The translations under genes and the position numbers were made by a program. This document shows positions 1 through 8,781 of a stretch of DNA of 64,000 bases, one piece after another. The notes beneath the pieces were generated by a model that was not told where the DNA came from, did no database searches, and saw nothing but the letters and a program-made list of their open reading frames with translations. This DNA is from Ephemeroptericola cinctiostellae (GTDB lineage Bacteria; Pseudomonadota; Gammaproteobacteria; Burkholderiales; Burkholderiaceae). The stretch lies in assembly GCF_003339525.1 (NCBI RefSeq), contig NZ_CP031124.1:496001-560000 (forward strand), written 5' to 3'. The number at the start of each line of letters is the position of its first letter. The first letter of the stretch is position 1.

Positions 1-603
1 CATCAAGTTGTTCGGAATGCCGCGTGGGTGCTCACCCATCAACCCAGATGGGTGAGCACCCACTGGGTTGAAATAACGCAACATGGCATAGCGCAGTGAA
101 GGCTCCGCCCGCGCCACATCGCGGGTGATGTGCTCCATCATGACTTTTGATTCACCGTATGGGCTGGTGGCGGACAGGGGGCCACCTTCTTTGTAGGGCA
201 CAGGTGTGTTTTCACCGTACACGGTGGCTGAAGAGCTGAGCACAATGTGCTGTACTTTTGTATCGTGCATGGCTTGCAAAACGCTCATCAAACCCATGAC
301 ATTGTTGTGATAATACGCCAATGGTTTGGCCACGGATTCGCCCACGGCTTTAAGTGCGGCAAAGTGAATCACGCCTTCGATGTCATGTGCTTGCAAAACT
401 TGGGTGATGCCAGTGGTGTCCAGCACATCCATGTCAATGAGCTCTGGGCGAATGCCCGTCAATTGCTCAATTCGATCCACCACCTTGGGTGAGCTGTTGA
501 TGAAATTGTCCAGTAATATGGGTTGTAAACCTGCCTCAATGAGGCATACAGCCGTGTGTGCGCCAATATAACCCGTACCACCTGTGAGTAAAATTTTTGT
601 CAT
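1..603 (-). CDS. galE: UDP-glucose 4-epimerase GalE (C-terminal part outside the window)
   Basis: The reverse strand from the ATG at 603 reads MTKILLTGGTGYIGAHTA, the Rossmann NAD-binding motif GxxGxxG of the extended SDR epimerases. It continues with the SSSATVYG block, a YGESK catalytic Tyr-xxx-Lys segment, and a GAHPSG...GIPNNLM stretch that is diagnostic of GalE. The enzyme interconverts UDP-glucose and UDP-galactose in the cytoplasm, supplying galactose for LPS or exopolysaccharide. About 200 residues are visible and the rest lies beyond position 1. It follows the lpt genes in the same direction, but a terminator at 682-714 separates them. A 16-bp perfect inverted repeat lies inside the coding region at 24-63. 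Confidence 0.93.
   Translation of the reverse strand, partial: MTKILLTGGTGYIGAHTAVCLIEAGLQPILLDNFINSSPKVVDRIEQLTGIRPELIDMDVLDTTGITQVLQAHDIEGVIHFAALKAVGESVAKPLAYYHNNVMGLMSVLQAMHDTKVQHIVLSSSATVYGENTPVPYKEGGPLSATSPYGESKVMMEHITRDVARAEPSLRYAMLRYFNPVGAHPSGLMGEHPRGIPNNLM
24..63. repeat. Perfect 16-bp inverted repeat inside galE
   Basis: GTGGGTGCTCACCCAT at 24-39 is followed by an 8-base loop and its exact reverse complement at 48-63. It is entirely coding: the arms encode the repeated pattern GAHP...GEHP of GalE. A 12-base part of an arm (GGTGCTCACCCA) recurs at 24769-24780, beside another small hairpin in an intergenic region. Confidence 0.85.
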
Positions 604-681
604 ATGCCCTCGAATATAAGTTGTATTTGAGTCAAGATTTTAACCTGAATTGAGCCCCACCCATCGGGTAAAATCGGATGT

Positions 682-714
682 AAAAAGCCCATTACTTCAA
701 AGTAAATGGGCTTT
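682..714 (-). terminator. Rho-independent terminator after lptB
   Basis: Read on the minus strand, AAAGCCCATT and AGTAATGGGCTTT form a stem closed by a short loop and followed by a T-run. It lies between the lptB stop at 765 and the galE start at 603, so galE probably has its own promoter. Confidence 0.75.
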
Positions 715-764
715 GGTCATCGAGATGCGGGTTGATTTACATCAGTTGGATGCATTCAAGGGGA

Positions 765-1514
765 TTACATGGTGAAGTTTTCACCCAGATACACTTGTCG
801 TACGGCCTCATTGTCGACAATCTCGCGTGCATTGCCTTGCGCGAGCACAGTGCCTTCGCTGATGATGTATGCACGGTCACAGATGCCCAGCGTCTCACGG
901 ACATTGTGATCGGTGATCAGCACACCAATGTTGCGCTCAACGAGAAAATGAATGATTTTTTGAATGTCAATGACGGCAATTGGATCGACGCCTGCGAAAG
1001 GCTCATCCAGCAACACAAAGCGAGGTCGTGTGGCCAGTGTGCGGGCGATTTCAACCCGACGGCGTTCACCGCCCGAAAGGGCTGGAGCGGGGCTGTGTAA
1101 AATATGACCAATTTGCAAATCGGCCACCAATTGATGCAACTCTTCGGCAATGCGAGCACGCGTGAGTTTACGGCCTTGGTCATCTCGTTGCAGCTCAAGC
1201 ACGGCGCGGATGTTTTCTTCAACCGTTAATTTGCGGAAAATGGATGCTTCTTGCGGCAAGTAAGACAGGCCCAGGCGGGCACGCTGGTGCATGGGCATGC
1301 GGTTGATCTGTGTGTCATCCAAAGTGATTTGCCCATCATCGGCTCCGACCAAACCGACCACCATGTAAAAGCACGTGGTTTTCCCCGCACCATTTGGCCC
1401 CAAAAGACCAACGACTTCACCACTTTTGACGTCAAAAGAGACGTTTTTGACGACGGTTCGTGCGCCGTAACGCTTTTTGAGTTGATTGACGCTGAGGTGG
1501 TGGCTGTCTTGCAT
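765..1514 (-). CDS. lptB: LPS export ABC transporter ATP-binding protein LptB
   Basis: This is the cytoplasmic ATPase of the LptB2FGC complex, which extracts LPS from the inner membrane and drives it over the LptA bridge. Walker A GPNGAGKTT, the signature LSGGERRRVEIARTL and Walker B FVLLDEPFAGVDP are all present, and the length (249 aa) is normal for the family. An in-frame TTG at 1547 would add 11 residues. I prefer the ATG at 1514 (MQDSHHLSVNQLKKRYG), which matches usual LptB N-termini. It is the last gene of the kdsD-kdsC-lptC-lptA-lptB group. Confidence 0.95.
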   Translation of the reverse strand: MQDSHHLSVNQLKKRYGARTVVKNVSFDVKSGEVVGLLGPNGAGKTTCFYMVVGLVGADDGQITLDDTQINRMPMHQRARLGLSYLPQEASIFRKLTVEENIRAVLELQRDDQGRKLTRARIAEELHQLVADLQIGHILHSPAPALSGGERRRVEIARTLATRPRFVLLDEPFAGVDPIAVIDIQKIIHFLVERNIGVLITDHNVRETLGICDRAYIISEGTVLAQGNAREIVDNEAVRQVYLGENFTM

Positions 1515-1679
1515 GGGGTGCTCGTTATGTTTTATTGTTAATCGCAAAGTGGAAACCCTTGCTTTGCGTTTGATTAAAACCTCAGGTGTTGTACGGGTCT
1601 ACCTCACATACCTGAGGAACATCAAGTCAGCCCAACTCCCAAAACACATCGGGTTGTTCATGGGTTTCATTGCATGGTT

Positions 1680-2219
1680 TTATTTGATGTTTGAATTGGG
1701 TGTGATGATCACACGTGTGCGTCCAGGTACGCCAGGCACCGCATGAGATTCAAAGACTTCGGTGAGTTGGTTGTACACCAGCTCGTCACCATTGATTTGA
1801 TCCAACAGTTTGCCCGCAGCGCTATAGCGTTGCATTTGTGCTTTATTGGACAGCACGATGAGGTTTTGTTTGCCATCATAAATCAATTTGTTGCCTTGTG
1901 CTTTCATCACTTCATTGGTGCCTTCACGTTTTTGAGTGAATTTAACCAACCCACCTTTTTCCATGCTGGCCGTGGCGTACTGATAGCCTTCAGGGTCAAC
2001 GATGGTTTCAACATGATCGGCGGTAATGACCATGCTGCCTTGTTTCAAAATCACACTGCCTGTAAACACACTGGTTTGGGTGATGTCGGTGTATGTGGCA
2101 CCATCGGCCTCAACCACCAATGGCTGGCTGCGGTCATACTTGCTGTTTTGCGCATACAGCACCACAGAAGGTAAGGCAATGGCGAGTAAGCCTGCCAAGA
2201 GGAAGCGTCCGAGTGTCAT
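1680..2219 (-). CDS. lptA: LPS transport periplasmic protein LptA
   Basis: The 179-residue protein has a hydrophobic signal peptide (about residues 1-23, LLAGLLAIALPSVVLYAQ) followed by an OstA-type beta-jellyroll domain (DRSQPLVVEADGATYTD, TGSVILKQGSMVITADHVE). LptA forms the periplasmic bridge carrying LPS from LptC to LptD. It starts 9 bases after the lptC stop. About 165 bases separate it from lptB, more than is usual in this operon. Confidence 0.92.
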   Translation of the reverse strand: MTLGRFLLAGLLAIALPSVVLYAQNSKYDRSQPLVVEADGATYTDITQTSVFTGSVILKQGSMVITADHVETIVDPEGYQYATASMEKGGLVKFTQKREGTNEVMKAQGNKLIYDGKQNLIVLSNKAQMQRYSAAGKLLDQINGDELVYNQLTEVFESHAVPGVPGRTRVIITPNSNIK

Positions 2220-2228
2220 GTGTGGTCC

Positions 2229-2861
2229 TTATTTGGCTGAGCCGATTTTTGCATTGTGCAACATGCCTTTGACTCGATCGCCCGTTTTCCCGCCCATGAT
2301 GATGTTGCGGGAGGCGTAGTCGTAGCGAAAGCGACGACCTGTGATGCTGTCATCCCCTTGGGTCATGACAAAGGGCAAGTCGCTGCTGGCAATGTTGTTG
2401 TATAAACCAATGCTCATGGCATCGGTGGTGAGGTGAAGGGGTGGGGCTTCAGGTGTGGTTAAGCGATCCATCACGACATTGCCATTGAGCTCAATGACGT
2501 GGGTTGCATCCGACCAAATGGCCTTATCTGCACGGGATGTGGAGACGGGTTGGCCAATGGGTGTGGCCACAACGGTGACATCTTTCAACTCGGCATCTTT
2601 ATCGCCATAATGCACCACCTCTTTGGCGGTAATCACGTAAGCGACCGCACCATTTTTACCTGTGCGGTTGATTTGCATGCCCGATGTGAAGGCATCGACG
2701 AGCTCGGGGTGGCTCTCTTTTGAGGGCTTCACATTGGCGTTGTCTTTGGTGATCCACCAGTAGCTGCCTGCGGCCACCGCCAATAAAATCAATAAGTACA
2801 ATACATTGGGCAGGTGAAAGCGCAGCCAATAACGCCAGCGAGAAAAGGTCATTTTATCCAT
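2229..2861 (-). CDS. lptC: LPS export ABC transporter periplasmic protein LptC
   Basis: This is the bitopic inner-membrane partner of LptBFG that passes LPS to LptA. The 210-aa protein has one N-terminal transmembrane helix (about residues 17-35, VLYLLILLAVAAGSYWWI) and a periplasmic domain with the LptC-type repeats (DKAIWSDATHVIELNGNV, GNVVMDRLTTPEAPP). Its ATG overlaps the kdsC stop in a TAATG arrangement, suggesting translational coupling. Confidence 0.9.
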   Translation of the reverse strand: MDKMTFSRWRYWLRFHLPNVLYLLILLAVAAGSYWWITKDNANVKPSKESHPELVDAFTSGMQINRTGKNGAVAYVITAKEVVHYGDKDAELKDVTVVATPIGQPVSTSRADKAIWSDATHVIELNGNVVMDRLTTPEAPPLHLTTDAMSIGLYNNIASSDLPFVMTQGDDSITGRRFRYDYASRNIIMGGKTGDRVKGMLHNAKIGSAK

Positions 2862-3451
2862 TACATGATGTCCAAGTTGGGGTGTTGTTCATCATAGAGG
2901 TAAGCCGCATAAGCACTGTTGAGTTTATCTTGAGCGAATAAAATCAGCTCTGCCAGTTCGCGCACCGCGCCCGCGCCGCCGCTGGAACTGCTGACCCAAT
3001 GGGCGGCACGTTGTGCGAGCACATGGCCGTTGGGCACGCTGCTGGCGAAGCCAACAGCACGCAAAATGGGCAAATCAATCACATCGTCACCCATATACGC
3101 GCATTGTTGAGGGGTGACTTGGGCGTCGATCATCAATTGCTTCAGAGCGGCGCCTTTGTCTTGTGCGCCTTGCATGAGGAAATCGATTTTCAAATCTTTG
3201 GCGCGCGCCGCAGTCACTTTCGAGTCGCGGCCACTGATGATGGCAATCGGGATGCCCATTTGACGCAGCAGTTGAATGCCCAAACCATCTTGTACATAAA
3301 AGGATTTGACCATTTCGCCTTGTGCATCATAGTCCAAATAGCCAGTGGTGAGCACACCATCCACGTCCAAAATCAGCAAGCGCACATTTCGTGCGAGGGC
3401 AATCACAAAGTCGGATGGCATGGTGGTGGGCGAATATAATGCATTTGTCAT
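2861..3451 (-). CDS. kdsC: 3-deoxy-D-manno-octulosonate 8-phosphate phosphatase KdsC
   Basis: This HAD-superfamily phosphatase of subclass C0 removes phosphate from Kdo-8-P, the last step before CMP-Kdo activation. Motif I is DVDGVLTTG (about residues 29-37), motif II is ISGRDSK, and motif IV is YMGDDVIDLP; there is no cap domain, as usual. The length of 196 aa is slightly above the E. coli protein. It overlaps both lptC (downstream) and kdsD (upstream, one shared base at 3451). Confidence 0.94.
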   Translation of the reverse strand: MTNALYSPTTMPSDFVIALARNVRLLILDVDGVLTTGYLDYDAQGEMVKSFYVQDGLGIQLLRQMGIPIAIISGRDSKVTAARAKDLKIDFLMQGAQDKGAALKQLMIDAQVTPQQCAYMGDDVIDLPILRAVGFASSVPNGHVLAQRAAHWVSSSSGGAGAVRELAELILFAQDKLNSAYAAYLYDEQHPNLDIM

Positions 3452-4449
3452 TACATGACTCCAGCGGCAAATAAATCGTGGACATTCAAAGCACCCACCA
3501 AAGCATGGTCTTGATCGACCACTAAAAGCTGATTGATGCGGTGTGTTTGCATCATTTCAACAGCCGATACGGCCAAGACATCGGATGCAATGGTGTGCGG
3601 GTTTGGGTGCATCACATCATCGATGCGAAGGGTTCGGACGTCGACTCCTTTTTCAAATAAACGTCGCACATCACCATCGGTCAAAACGCCTAATACTTTG
3701 TGCGCTTCATCAACAACCGCCGTCATGCCCATGCGTTTTTGACTCATCATCAACAAAGCATCGGTGAGGCTGGCTCCGCTTGAGACGGCTGGGATGTCAT
3801 CACCCAAGCGCATCACATTGGCCACATAAGTCAGCAAGCGTCGACCCAGTGCACCTGCTGGGTGTGAGCGGGCAAAATCATCCGCACTGAAACCACGTAA
3901 TTCAAGTAAAGCCACAGCCAAGGCATCGCCTAAAGCCAAACTGGCAGTTGTGCTGGCGGTGGGTGCCAGATTGAGTGGGCAAGCTTCTTTTTCGACCTTG
4001 ACCAATAGGTGCACATCTGACAATTTCGCCATTGGAGACTCTGGATTGCCTGTCATGGCAATGAGTTTGGTGTTGTGGCGTTTAACAGCGGGCAAAATGG
4101 CCATCAATTCATCGCTCTTACCTGAATAGGAGAGGGCAAGTACCACATCGTCGGCAGTAATCATGCCCAAATCACCATGCGCAGCCTCACCTGGGTGCAT
4201 AAAAAAAGCGGGCGTACCCGTAGAAGCAAAAGTTGCTGCAAGTTTACGTGCGATGTGACCGGATTTGCCCATGCCTGAAACGACCACACGCCCTTTGCAA
4301 GCCAACATGGTTCGTACGGCATTCACGAAATTGATGTCTAATGTACGCGTTAAATCCATCAAGGCTTGTGCCTCAATGGTCAGTACGTTGAGTGCGACAT
4401 TTAATATCGCATCGTCATTTAAATGTGTGGAATTGTTTGTTATCATCAT
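3451..4449 (-). CDS. kdsD: D-arabinose 5-phosphate isomerase KdsD (KpsF/GutQ family)
   Basis: The enzyme converts ribulose 5-phosphate to arabinose 5-phosphate, the first Kdo pathway step. An N-terminal SIS domain (GRVVVSGMGKSGHIARKLAATFASTGTPAFFMHPGEA region) is followed by two CBS domains (MGMTAVVDEAHKVLGVLTDGDVRR and the C-terminal INQLLVVDQDHALVGALNVHDL region). An upstream in-frame TTG at 4485 exists. I chose the ATG at 4449, which is followed at once by a second ATG. It is first in the minus-strand Kdo/Lpt operon and divergent from the antiporter gene at 4598. Confidence 0.93.
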   Translation of the reverse strand: MMITNNSTHLNDDAILNVALNVLTIEAQALMDLTRTLDINFVNAVRTMLACKGRVVVSGMGKSGHIARKLAATFASTGTPAFFMHPGEAAHGDLGMITADDVVLALSYSGKSDELMAILPAVKRHNTKLIAMTGNPESPMAKLSDVHLLVKVEKEACPLNLAPTASTTASLALGDALAVALLELRGFSADDFARSHPAGALGRRLLTYVANVMRLGDDIPAVSSGASLTDALLMMSQKRMGMTAVVDEAHKVLGVLTDGDVRRLFEKGVDVRTLRIDDVMHPNPHTIASDVLAVSAVEMMQTHRINQLLVVDQDHALVGALNVHDLFAAGVM

Positions 4450-4597
4450 GGCTGTCAGTATAACGTTTTTAAGACATATGCACAACGGAAGTGGGGTTTT
4501 ACGCGGGTTGTTGTGTACCTTTTCGCAGTCCTTTTTATCGCTCCGTTTACCGTAGTTTTACGCCCATTTTCCGCCCATCTGAAAGCACTTCCTTCCT

Positions 4598-6637
4598 ATG
4601 CATGGTCTCACGCTCCTTGTTGTCTTGCTTGCCTTCACCGTTTTTGGTGTGGTGGTGTTTCGCCTCATGCATTTGCCGCCGATACTCGGGTATTTGTTTG
4701 TGGGCGTGATAGTCGGGCCGCATTCTTTTGGTTTGTTGCCTGATGATGAGAACACCAGTCACTTGGCGGAATTTGGCATTGTGTTTTTGATGTTCACCAT
4801 TGGCTTGGAGTTTTCATTGCCAAAATTGAAATCGATGCGGCGGGTGGTGTTCGGTTTGGGCGGTTCGCAATTGATTGGGACGATGGCGGTTGCGGTTGTG
4901 TTGGGTTTTGTGGTGGATTGGTTGTTGCCCGATGATTACAAAATGGGGCGTTCGAGCTGGCTGGCATTGGGCGGTGTGTTGGCGATGTCATCGACCGCGA
5001 TTGTGATGAAAGTGCTGACCGAAAAAATGGAGCTGGATTCGCAGCATGGGCGCAATATTTTTGGTGTGTTGTTGTTTCAAGACTTGGCGGTTGTGCCCTT
5101 ACTAATTTTGATCCCTGCCTTGGCAGACACAGAGTCCAGCTTATTGATGTTGATGGGTGTGGGGTTGTTGAAAGCGGCGTTGGTTTTGGCGTTGCTGTTG
5201 GGCTTGGGGCAAAAGCCCATGCACGCATGGTTGACTTTGGTGGCGAAGCGGCGCTCTCAAGAGCTGTTCATGCTCAATTTGTTTTTGATGACCTTGAGTT
5301 TCTCTTGGCTGACTGAAATGGCGGGCTTGTCTTTGGCTTTGGGGGCATTTGTGGCGGGCATGCTGATCTCTGAAACCGAGTTTAAGATGCAAGTTGAAGA
5401 AGACATTCAGCCGTTTAAGGACATTTTGCTGGGGTTTTTCTTCATCACGATGGGGATGCAGTTGAATTTGCCTCAAATTTACACCCAGTTACCGTGGGTG
5501 CTCATCACCTTGGTGGTGGTGTTGGCGGCAAAATTTGCGGTGATTGCTGGGCTGACCAAATTTTTTGGCAACTCTCCGGGCAATTCGGTGAGAACGGCTT
5601 TGGCACTTGCGCCTGCGGGGGAGTTTGGTTTGGTGTTGTTGACCTTGGCGTTGCAAAACCAATTGGTGCATCCTGTGGTCGGACAATGGGTGTTGGCAGC
5701 CATGCTGATTTCGATGTTTTTGACGCCATTTATTTTGCAGTATGCCGATAAAATTGTTTTTCGTTTCACCCGCAGTGAATGGATGTTGCAATCTTTACAA
5801 TTGACCAACATCGTCAGTAACAGCATTGAGGCGGAGCAACATGTCATCATTGCTGGTTTTGGACGCAGTGGCACGGATTTGGGGCGTTTGTTGCGAGAGC
5901 AAAACATGCCTTACATTGGCATCGACAATGACCCCGAACGCGTGCAAAAAGGCGTGCTGCAAGGGCATGATGTGGTCTATGGCGACATCACACGCAAAGA
6001 TTCTTTGCTCGCAGCAGGAGTCGCTCGTGCGCGGGCTTTGGTCATCACATACATTGAGCCAAAAATTGCATTGCACGTGTTGCATCATGTCAAGTCGATC
6101 AATCCTGATTTACCCGTCATTGTGCGCACCTTGGATGATGTGTTTTTGGAGCAGTTGCAGCAAGCGGGAGCGGTGGCCGTGGTACCTGAAATTTTGGAGG
6201 GCAGTTTGGTTTTGGCCAGTCAAACCTTACTCACCGCTGGTGTTGCACCGCAGGAGGTGTTGACGTTCATCGCCAATCAACGCCGCGGACGCTACGATTT
6301 ATTGCGCCAACATTTTGATGAATCGGCCGATCCATTTGGTTTGTCAACGGGTACACCTGATGCCATTGGTCAGCCCGCAGCGGCACGAAAAGTTAAAAAA
6401 GCCGAGCAAATGCAAGAGTTGATGGTGACACTGAAGGATGAAAGCTTGTGGCTGGAGCAGCCGTTGAGCACCTTGCCTTTGGTCGCATGGCGCGTTCAGG
6501 TGACCCATATTGTCCGCTCGGGTGAGACACTTGATTTACATGCAGACCCCAGTTTGCTTGAGCACGATGTGATTATTTTTGCAGGCAGTACGTATGATGT
6601 TCAGCATGCCGCACAGGCTTTGAATGGTGAGGTTTAA
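4598..6637 (+). CDS. CPA2-family K+/H+ antiporter (KefB/KefC/YbaL-like) with TrkA domains
   Basis: The 679-residue inner-membrane protein has about twelve transmembrane helices (residues 1-385; Na_H_Exchanger fold, PPILGYLFVGVIVGP, FGIVFLMFTIGLEFS). A TrkA-N/RCK domain starts near residue 412 (VIIAGFGRSGTDLGRLL), with a TrkA-C-like domain at the end. Kef-type systems export K+ and exchange protons, often gated by nucleotides or glutathione adducts. Exact subtype (KefB, KefC or YbaL) cannot be set from sequence. It is divergent from kdsD, with about 150 bases between start codons. No strong Shine-Dalgarno precedes the ATG. Confidence 0.88.
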   Translation: MHGLTLLVVLLAFTVFGVVVFRLMHLPPILGYLFVGVIVGPHSFGLLPDDENTSHLAEFGIVFLMFTIGLEFSLPKLKSMRRVVFGLGGSQLIGTMAVAVVLGFVVDWLLPDDYKMGRSSWLALGGVLAMSSTAIVMKVLTEKMELDSQHGRNIFGVLLFQDLAVVPLLILIPALADTESSLLMLMGVGLLKAALVLALLLGLGQKPMHAWLTLVAKRRSQELFMLNLFLMTLSFSWLTEMAGLSLALGAFVAGMLISETEFKMQVEEDIQPFKDILLGFFFITMGMQLNLPQIYTQLPWVLITLVVVLAAKFAVIAGLTKFFGNSPGNSVRTALALAPAGEFGLVLLTLALQNQLVHPVVGQWVLAAMLISMFLTPFILQYADKIVFRFTRSEWMLQSLQLTNIVSNSIEAEQHVIIAGFGRSGTDLGRLLREQNMPYIGIDNDPERVQKGVLQGHDVVYGDITRKDSLLAAGVARARALVITYIEPKIALHVLHHVKSINPDLPVIVRTLDDVFLEQLQQAGAVAVVPEILEGSLVLASQTLLTAGVAPQEVLTFIANQRRGRYDLLRQHFDESADPFGLSTGTPDAIGQPAAARKVKKAEQMQELMVTLKDESLWLEQPLSTLPLVAWRVQVTHIVRSGETLDLHADPSLLEHDVIIFAGSTYDVQHAAQALNGEV

Positions 6638-6808
6638 GGGTACAGAAAAAGTAAACTGTGCAGGTTTTGGTGGAAAAGTTTGATGGGGTGCCTTGATCAA
6701 ATTTTGGGCATCATATTCTCAGATGTTCACTTTGACCTTTGAGCTTTTACTCAACCTCGATCGTTCATGCCAACATGCCGTGCATGGCTGATGACAAAAA
6801 GGAACGAT

Positions 6809-7615
6809 ATGAACAGTGTATTGGAATCTTTGGGGACACGGTTAGCGCGCTATCTCAGCATGCCCCGACCCATGCGCAGCCTTGCACCATCGCCATCGGC
6901 TCAAATTTTGCGAGACACTTTACAAACTGGTGATGTGCTGCTGGTTGAAGGTCACACGCGCTTCAGCTCCGCAATTAAATATTTAACCCAGTCGACGTGG
7001 TCGCACTCGGCCTTGTTTGTTGGTGATTATTTGCCGCACAACGAAACCAATGCCAGCCATTGTTTGATTGAAAGCGACACCACGCAAGGGGTGCGCAGTA
7101 TTGGGGTGGAGGCATTCAAAGACCTCAATGTGCGCATTTGTCGCCCGATTGGATTGACTGAAGCCGAGCGCAAGCAGGTGGCAGAATATGCGATTTCACG
7201 CATTGGTGATCAATATGATTTGAGCCATGTGTTTGACTTGGTGCGTTATTTGTTACCCACGCCGCCTGTGACCCAACGCTTTCGTCGCAGAATGCTGGCT
7301 TTGGGCAGCGGTGATCCGACGCGGGCGATTTGTTCGAGTCTAGTGGCGCAGGCATTTGAGTCGATTCGCTACCCCATTTTACCCATCATTGAGGAAAACT
7401 CGGTGGAGTCTGGGGCGTGTCATGGTTGCGTAGAGGAAGTGCTGCATGTGCGTCATTACAGTTTATACACGCCTCGGGATTTTGATGTGTCGCCTTATTT
7501 TGAAGTGATCAAGCCTGCGTTACCCCAAAATTTTGATTTTCATCGTTTGCATTGGGCTGAAGGTGATGAGGAGGGGGGCGATGGTGTTGAGGCCGTGAGG
7601 CGTGTGGTCATTTGA
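6809..7615 (+). CDS. YiiX-like permuted papain-fold enzyme (lipo-like protein)
   Basis: The 268-residue protein resembles the YiiX/YebB group of NlpC/P60-superfamily permuted papain-fold proteins. The likely His is in STWSHSALF (His66), an acidic residue follows in LIESDTT, and the Cys is in RAICSSLVAQAF (Cys175). This order (His before Cys) is the permuted arrangement. Substrate is unknown; relatives are thought to be amidases or lipid acyl hydrolases. I chose the ATG at 6809 because AAAGGA lies just upstream; an ATG at 6767 has no such site. No signal peptide is obvious. Confidence 0.7.
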   Translation: MNSVLESLGTRLARYLSMPRPMRSLAPSPSAQILRDTLQTGDVLLVEGHTRFSSAIKYLTQSTWSHSALFVGDYLPHNETNASHCLIESDTTQGVRSIGVEAFKDLNVRICRPIGLTEAERKQVAEYAISRIGDQYDLSHVFDLVRYLLPTPPVTQRFRRRMLALGSGDPTRAICSSLVAQAFESIRYPILPIIEENSVESGACHGCVEEVLHVRHYSLYTPRDFDVSPYFEVIKPALPQNFDFHRLHWAEGDEEGGDGVEAVRRVVI

Positions 7616-7812
7616 AAGAGCGTTCTTTATATTGCTACACCTTTAGATGGCTTTTCATTTTTGCATTGCTGCGGTATTATGTCTTATGGATTTGTATTCA
7701 ATTGAATGGTGTGCTTTGACTTTAAATGACCTGCGTTAACTACGTAGGCTGAAAAGATGGGCGCTGTCAGTTGGAATGTGAATGTTCTTAGATGCTTGTA
7801 TTGGAGCCGCAG

Positions 7813-8649
7813 ATGTCTTTAAAATTACTCCCCAAGGAATGGCAGATTTGGCTGCATGACAACGTGGCCAAGGGTTGCAGTGACAATTCAATCCTGACCT
7901 TGATGCTTAAAAATGGATTTAAACTGCCTATTGCGACCAAAGCACTTGAAGACGTGCGTTTGGGTGAAGTGGTGGTGGCTTCACGAACGGAACAAGCACG
8001 CCCGAGTGTGGCGATTGAGCGCAACAGCATTGTTTGTGAGGATGGGCATGAGGTGCGTGTATTGACCCACATGAAAGCACCTTATACGGTGTATTTTGAA
8101 CATGTGTTGACCGATGCTGAGTGTGATGAAATGGTTGCTTTGTCTGACTCTCAATTAAAAGATTCAACGGTGGTGGACATGGCTCTGGGCACATCTGTTG
8201 CCCATGCCCATCGCACCAGTACGGGGTGCTCGTTTAAGCGGGCCGAATGGCCATTGGTTGATCGCATTGAGCAGCGTTTGGCTTCTTTGGTCAACTGGCC
8301 TGTTGCGCAAGGCGAGGGTTTACAAATTTTGCGTTATGAACAGGGTGGCGAATACCGTGCACACCATGATTACTTCGACCCTGCTTACTCTGGCAGTCAA
8401 AAACATGTGGAGCAAGCAGGGCAGCGGGTGGGCACCGTGATCATGTACTTGTCCGATGTGGACGAGGGGGGCGGTACGAGCATGCCAAACATTGGTTTTG
8501 AAGTGCGTCCACGTAAAGGCTCTGCATTGTTTTTTTGTAATGTTGATGAGTACGGTGCGATTGATCCGATGACTTTGCATGCGGGTGTGCCTGTGGTCAA
8601 AGGCGTTAAATACATTGCGACGAAGTGGCTGCGCGAGAGGGAGTTTTGA
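7813..8649 (+). CDS. Prolyl 4-hydroxylase-like 2OG-Fe(II) dioxygenase
   Basis: This 278-residue member of the P4Hc family has an iron-binding triad visible as His184-x-Asp186 (YRAHHDYFDP) and His256 (MTLHAGVPVVKG). Lys266 in the same block probably holds the 2-oxoglutarate carboxylate. A DSQLKDSTV...RTSTGC segment typical of bacterial prolyl hydroxylases is also present. About 85 N-terminal residues precede the catalytic domain and are not recognised. The start at 7813 is chosen for GGAG six bases upstream; an ATG at 7792 is possible. The protein substrate is unknown. A strong terminator follows. Confidence 0.83.
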   Translation: MSLKLLPKEWQIWLHDNVAKGCSDNSILTLMLKNGFKLPIATKALEDVRLGEVVVASRTEQARPSVAIERNSIVCEDGHEVRVLTHMKAPYTVYFEHVLTDAECDEMVALSDSQLKDSTVVDMALGTSVAHAHRTSTGCSFKRAEWPLVDRIEQRLASLVNWPVAQGEGLQILRYEQGGEYRAHHDYFDPAYSGSQKHVEQAGQRVGTVIMYLSDVDEGGGTSMPNIGFEVRPRKGSALFFCNVDEYGAIDPMTLHAGVPVVKGVKYIATKWLREREF

Positions 8650-8691
8650 GCAATGGCTCAAAAGTGTAGCGAAGCATTGGAGTGAAAGTTG

Positions 8692-8721
8692 AAAAAACGG
8701 ACAAGATGTCCGTTTTTTTTT
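8692..8721 (+). terminator. Rho-independent terminator after the prolyl hydroxylase gene
   Basis: AAAAACGGACA and TGTCCGTTTTT pair around a three-base loop, with T-runs suitable for termination in either direction. The gene that follows on the opposite strand ends at 8782, so it may serve both convergent units. Confidence 0.88.
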
Positions 8722-8781
8722 GAGTGACGCACCGCTCACGGCGCCCTGCTCGTTAACAGGTGATTTATCAATGGCTCATGG

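Noticed and set aside
4794..5228. Long open frames on the minus strand inside the antiporter gene
   Set aside because: They are low-complexity Ser/Thr/Pro/Gln-rich shadows of a well-supported membrane protein gene.
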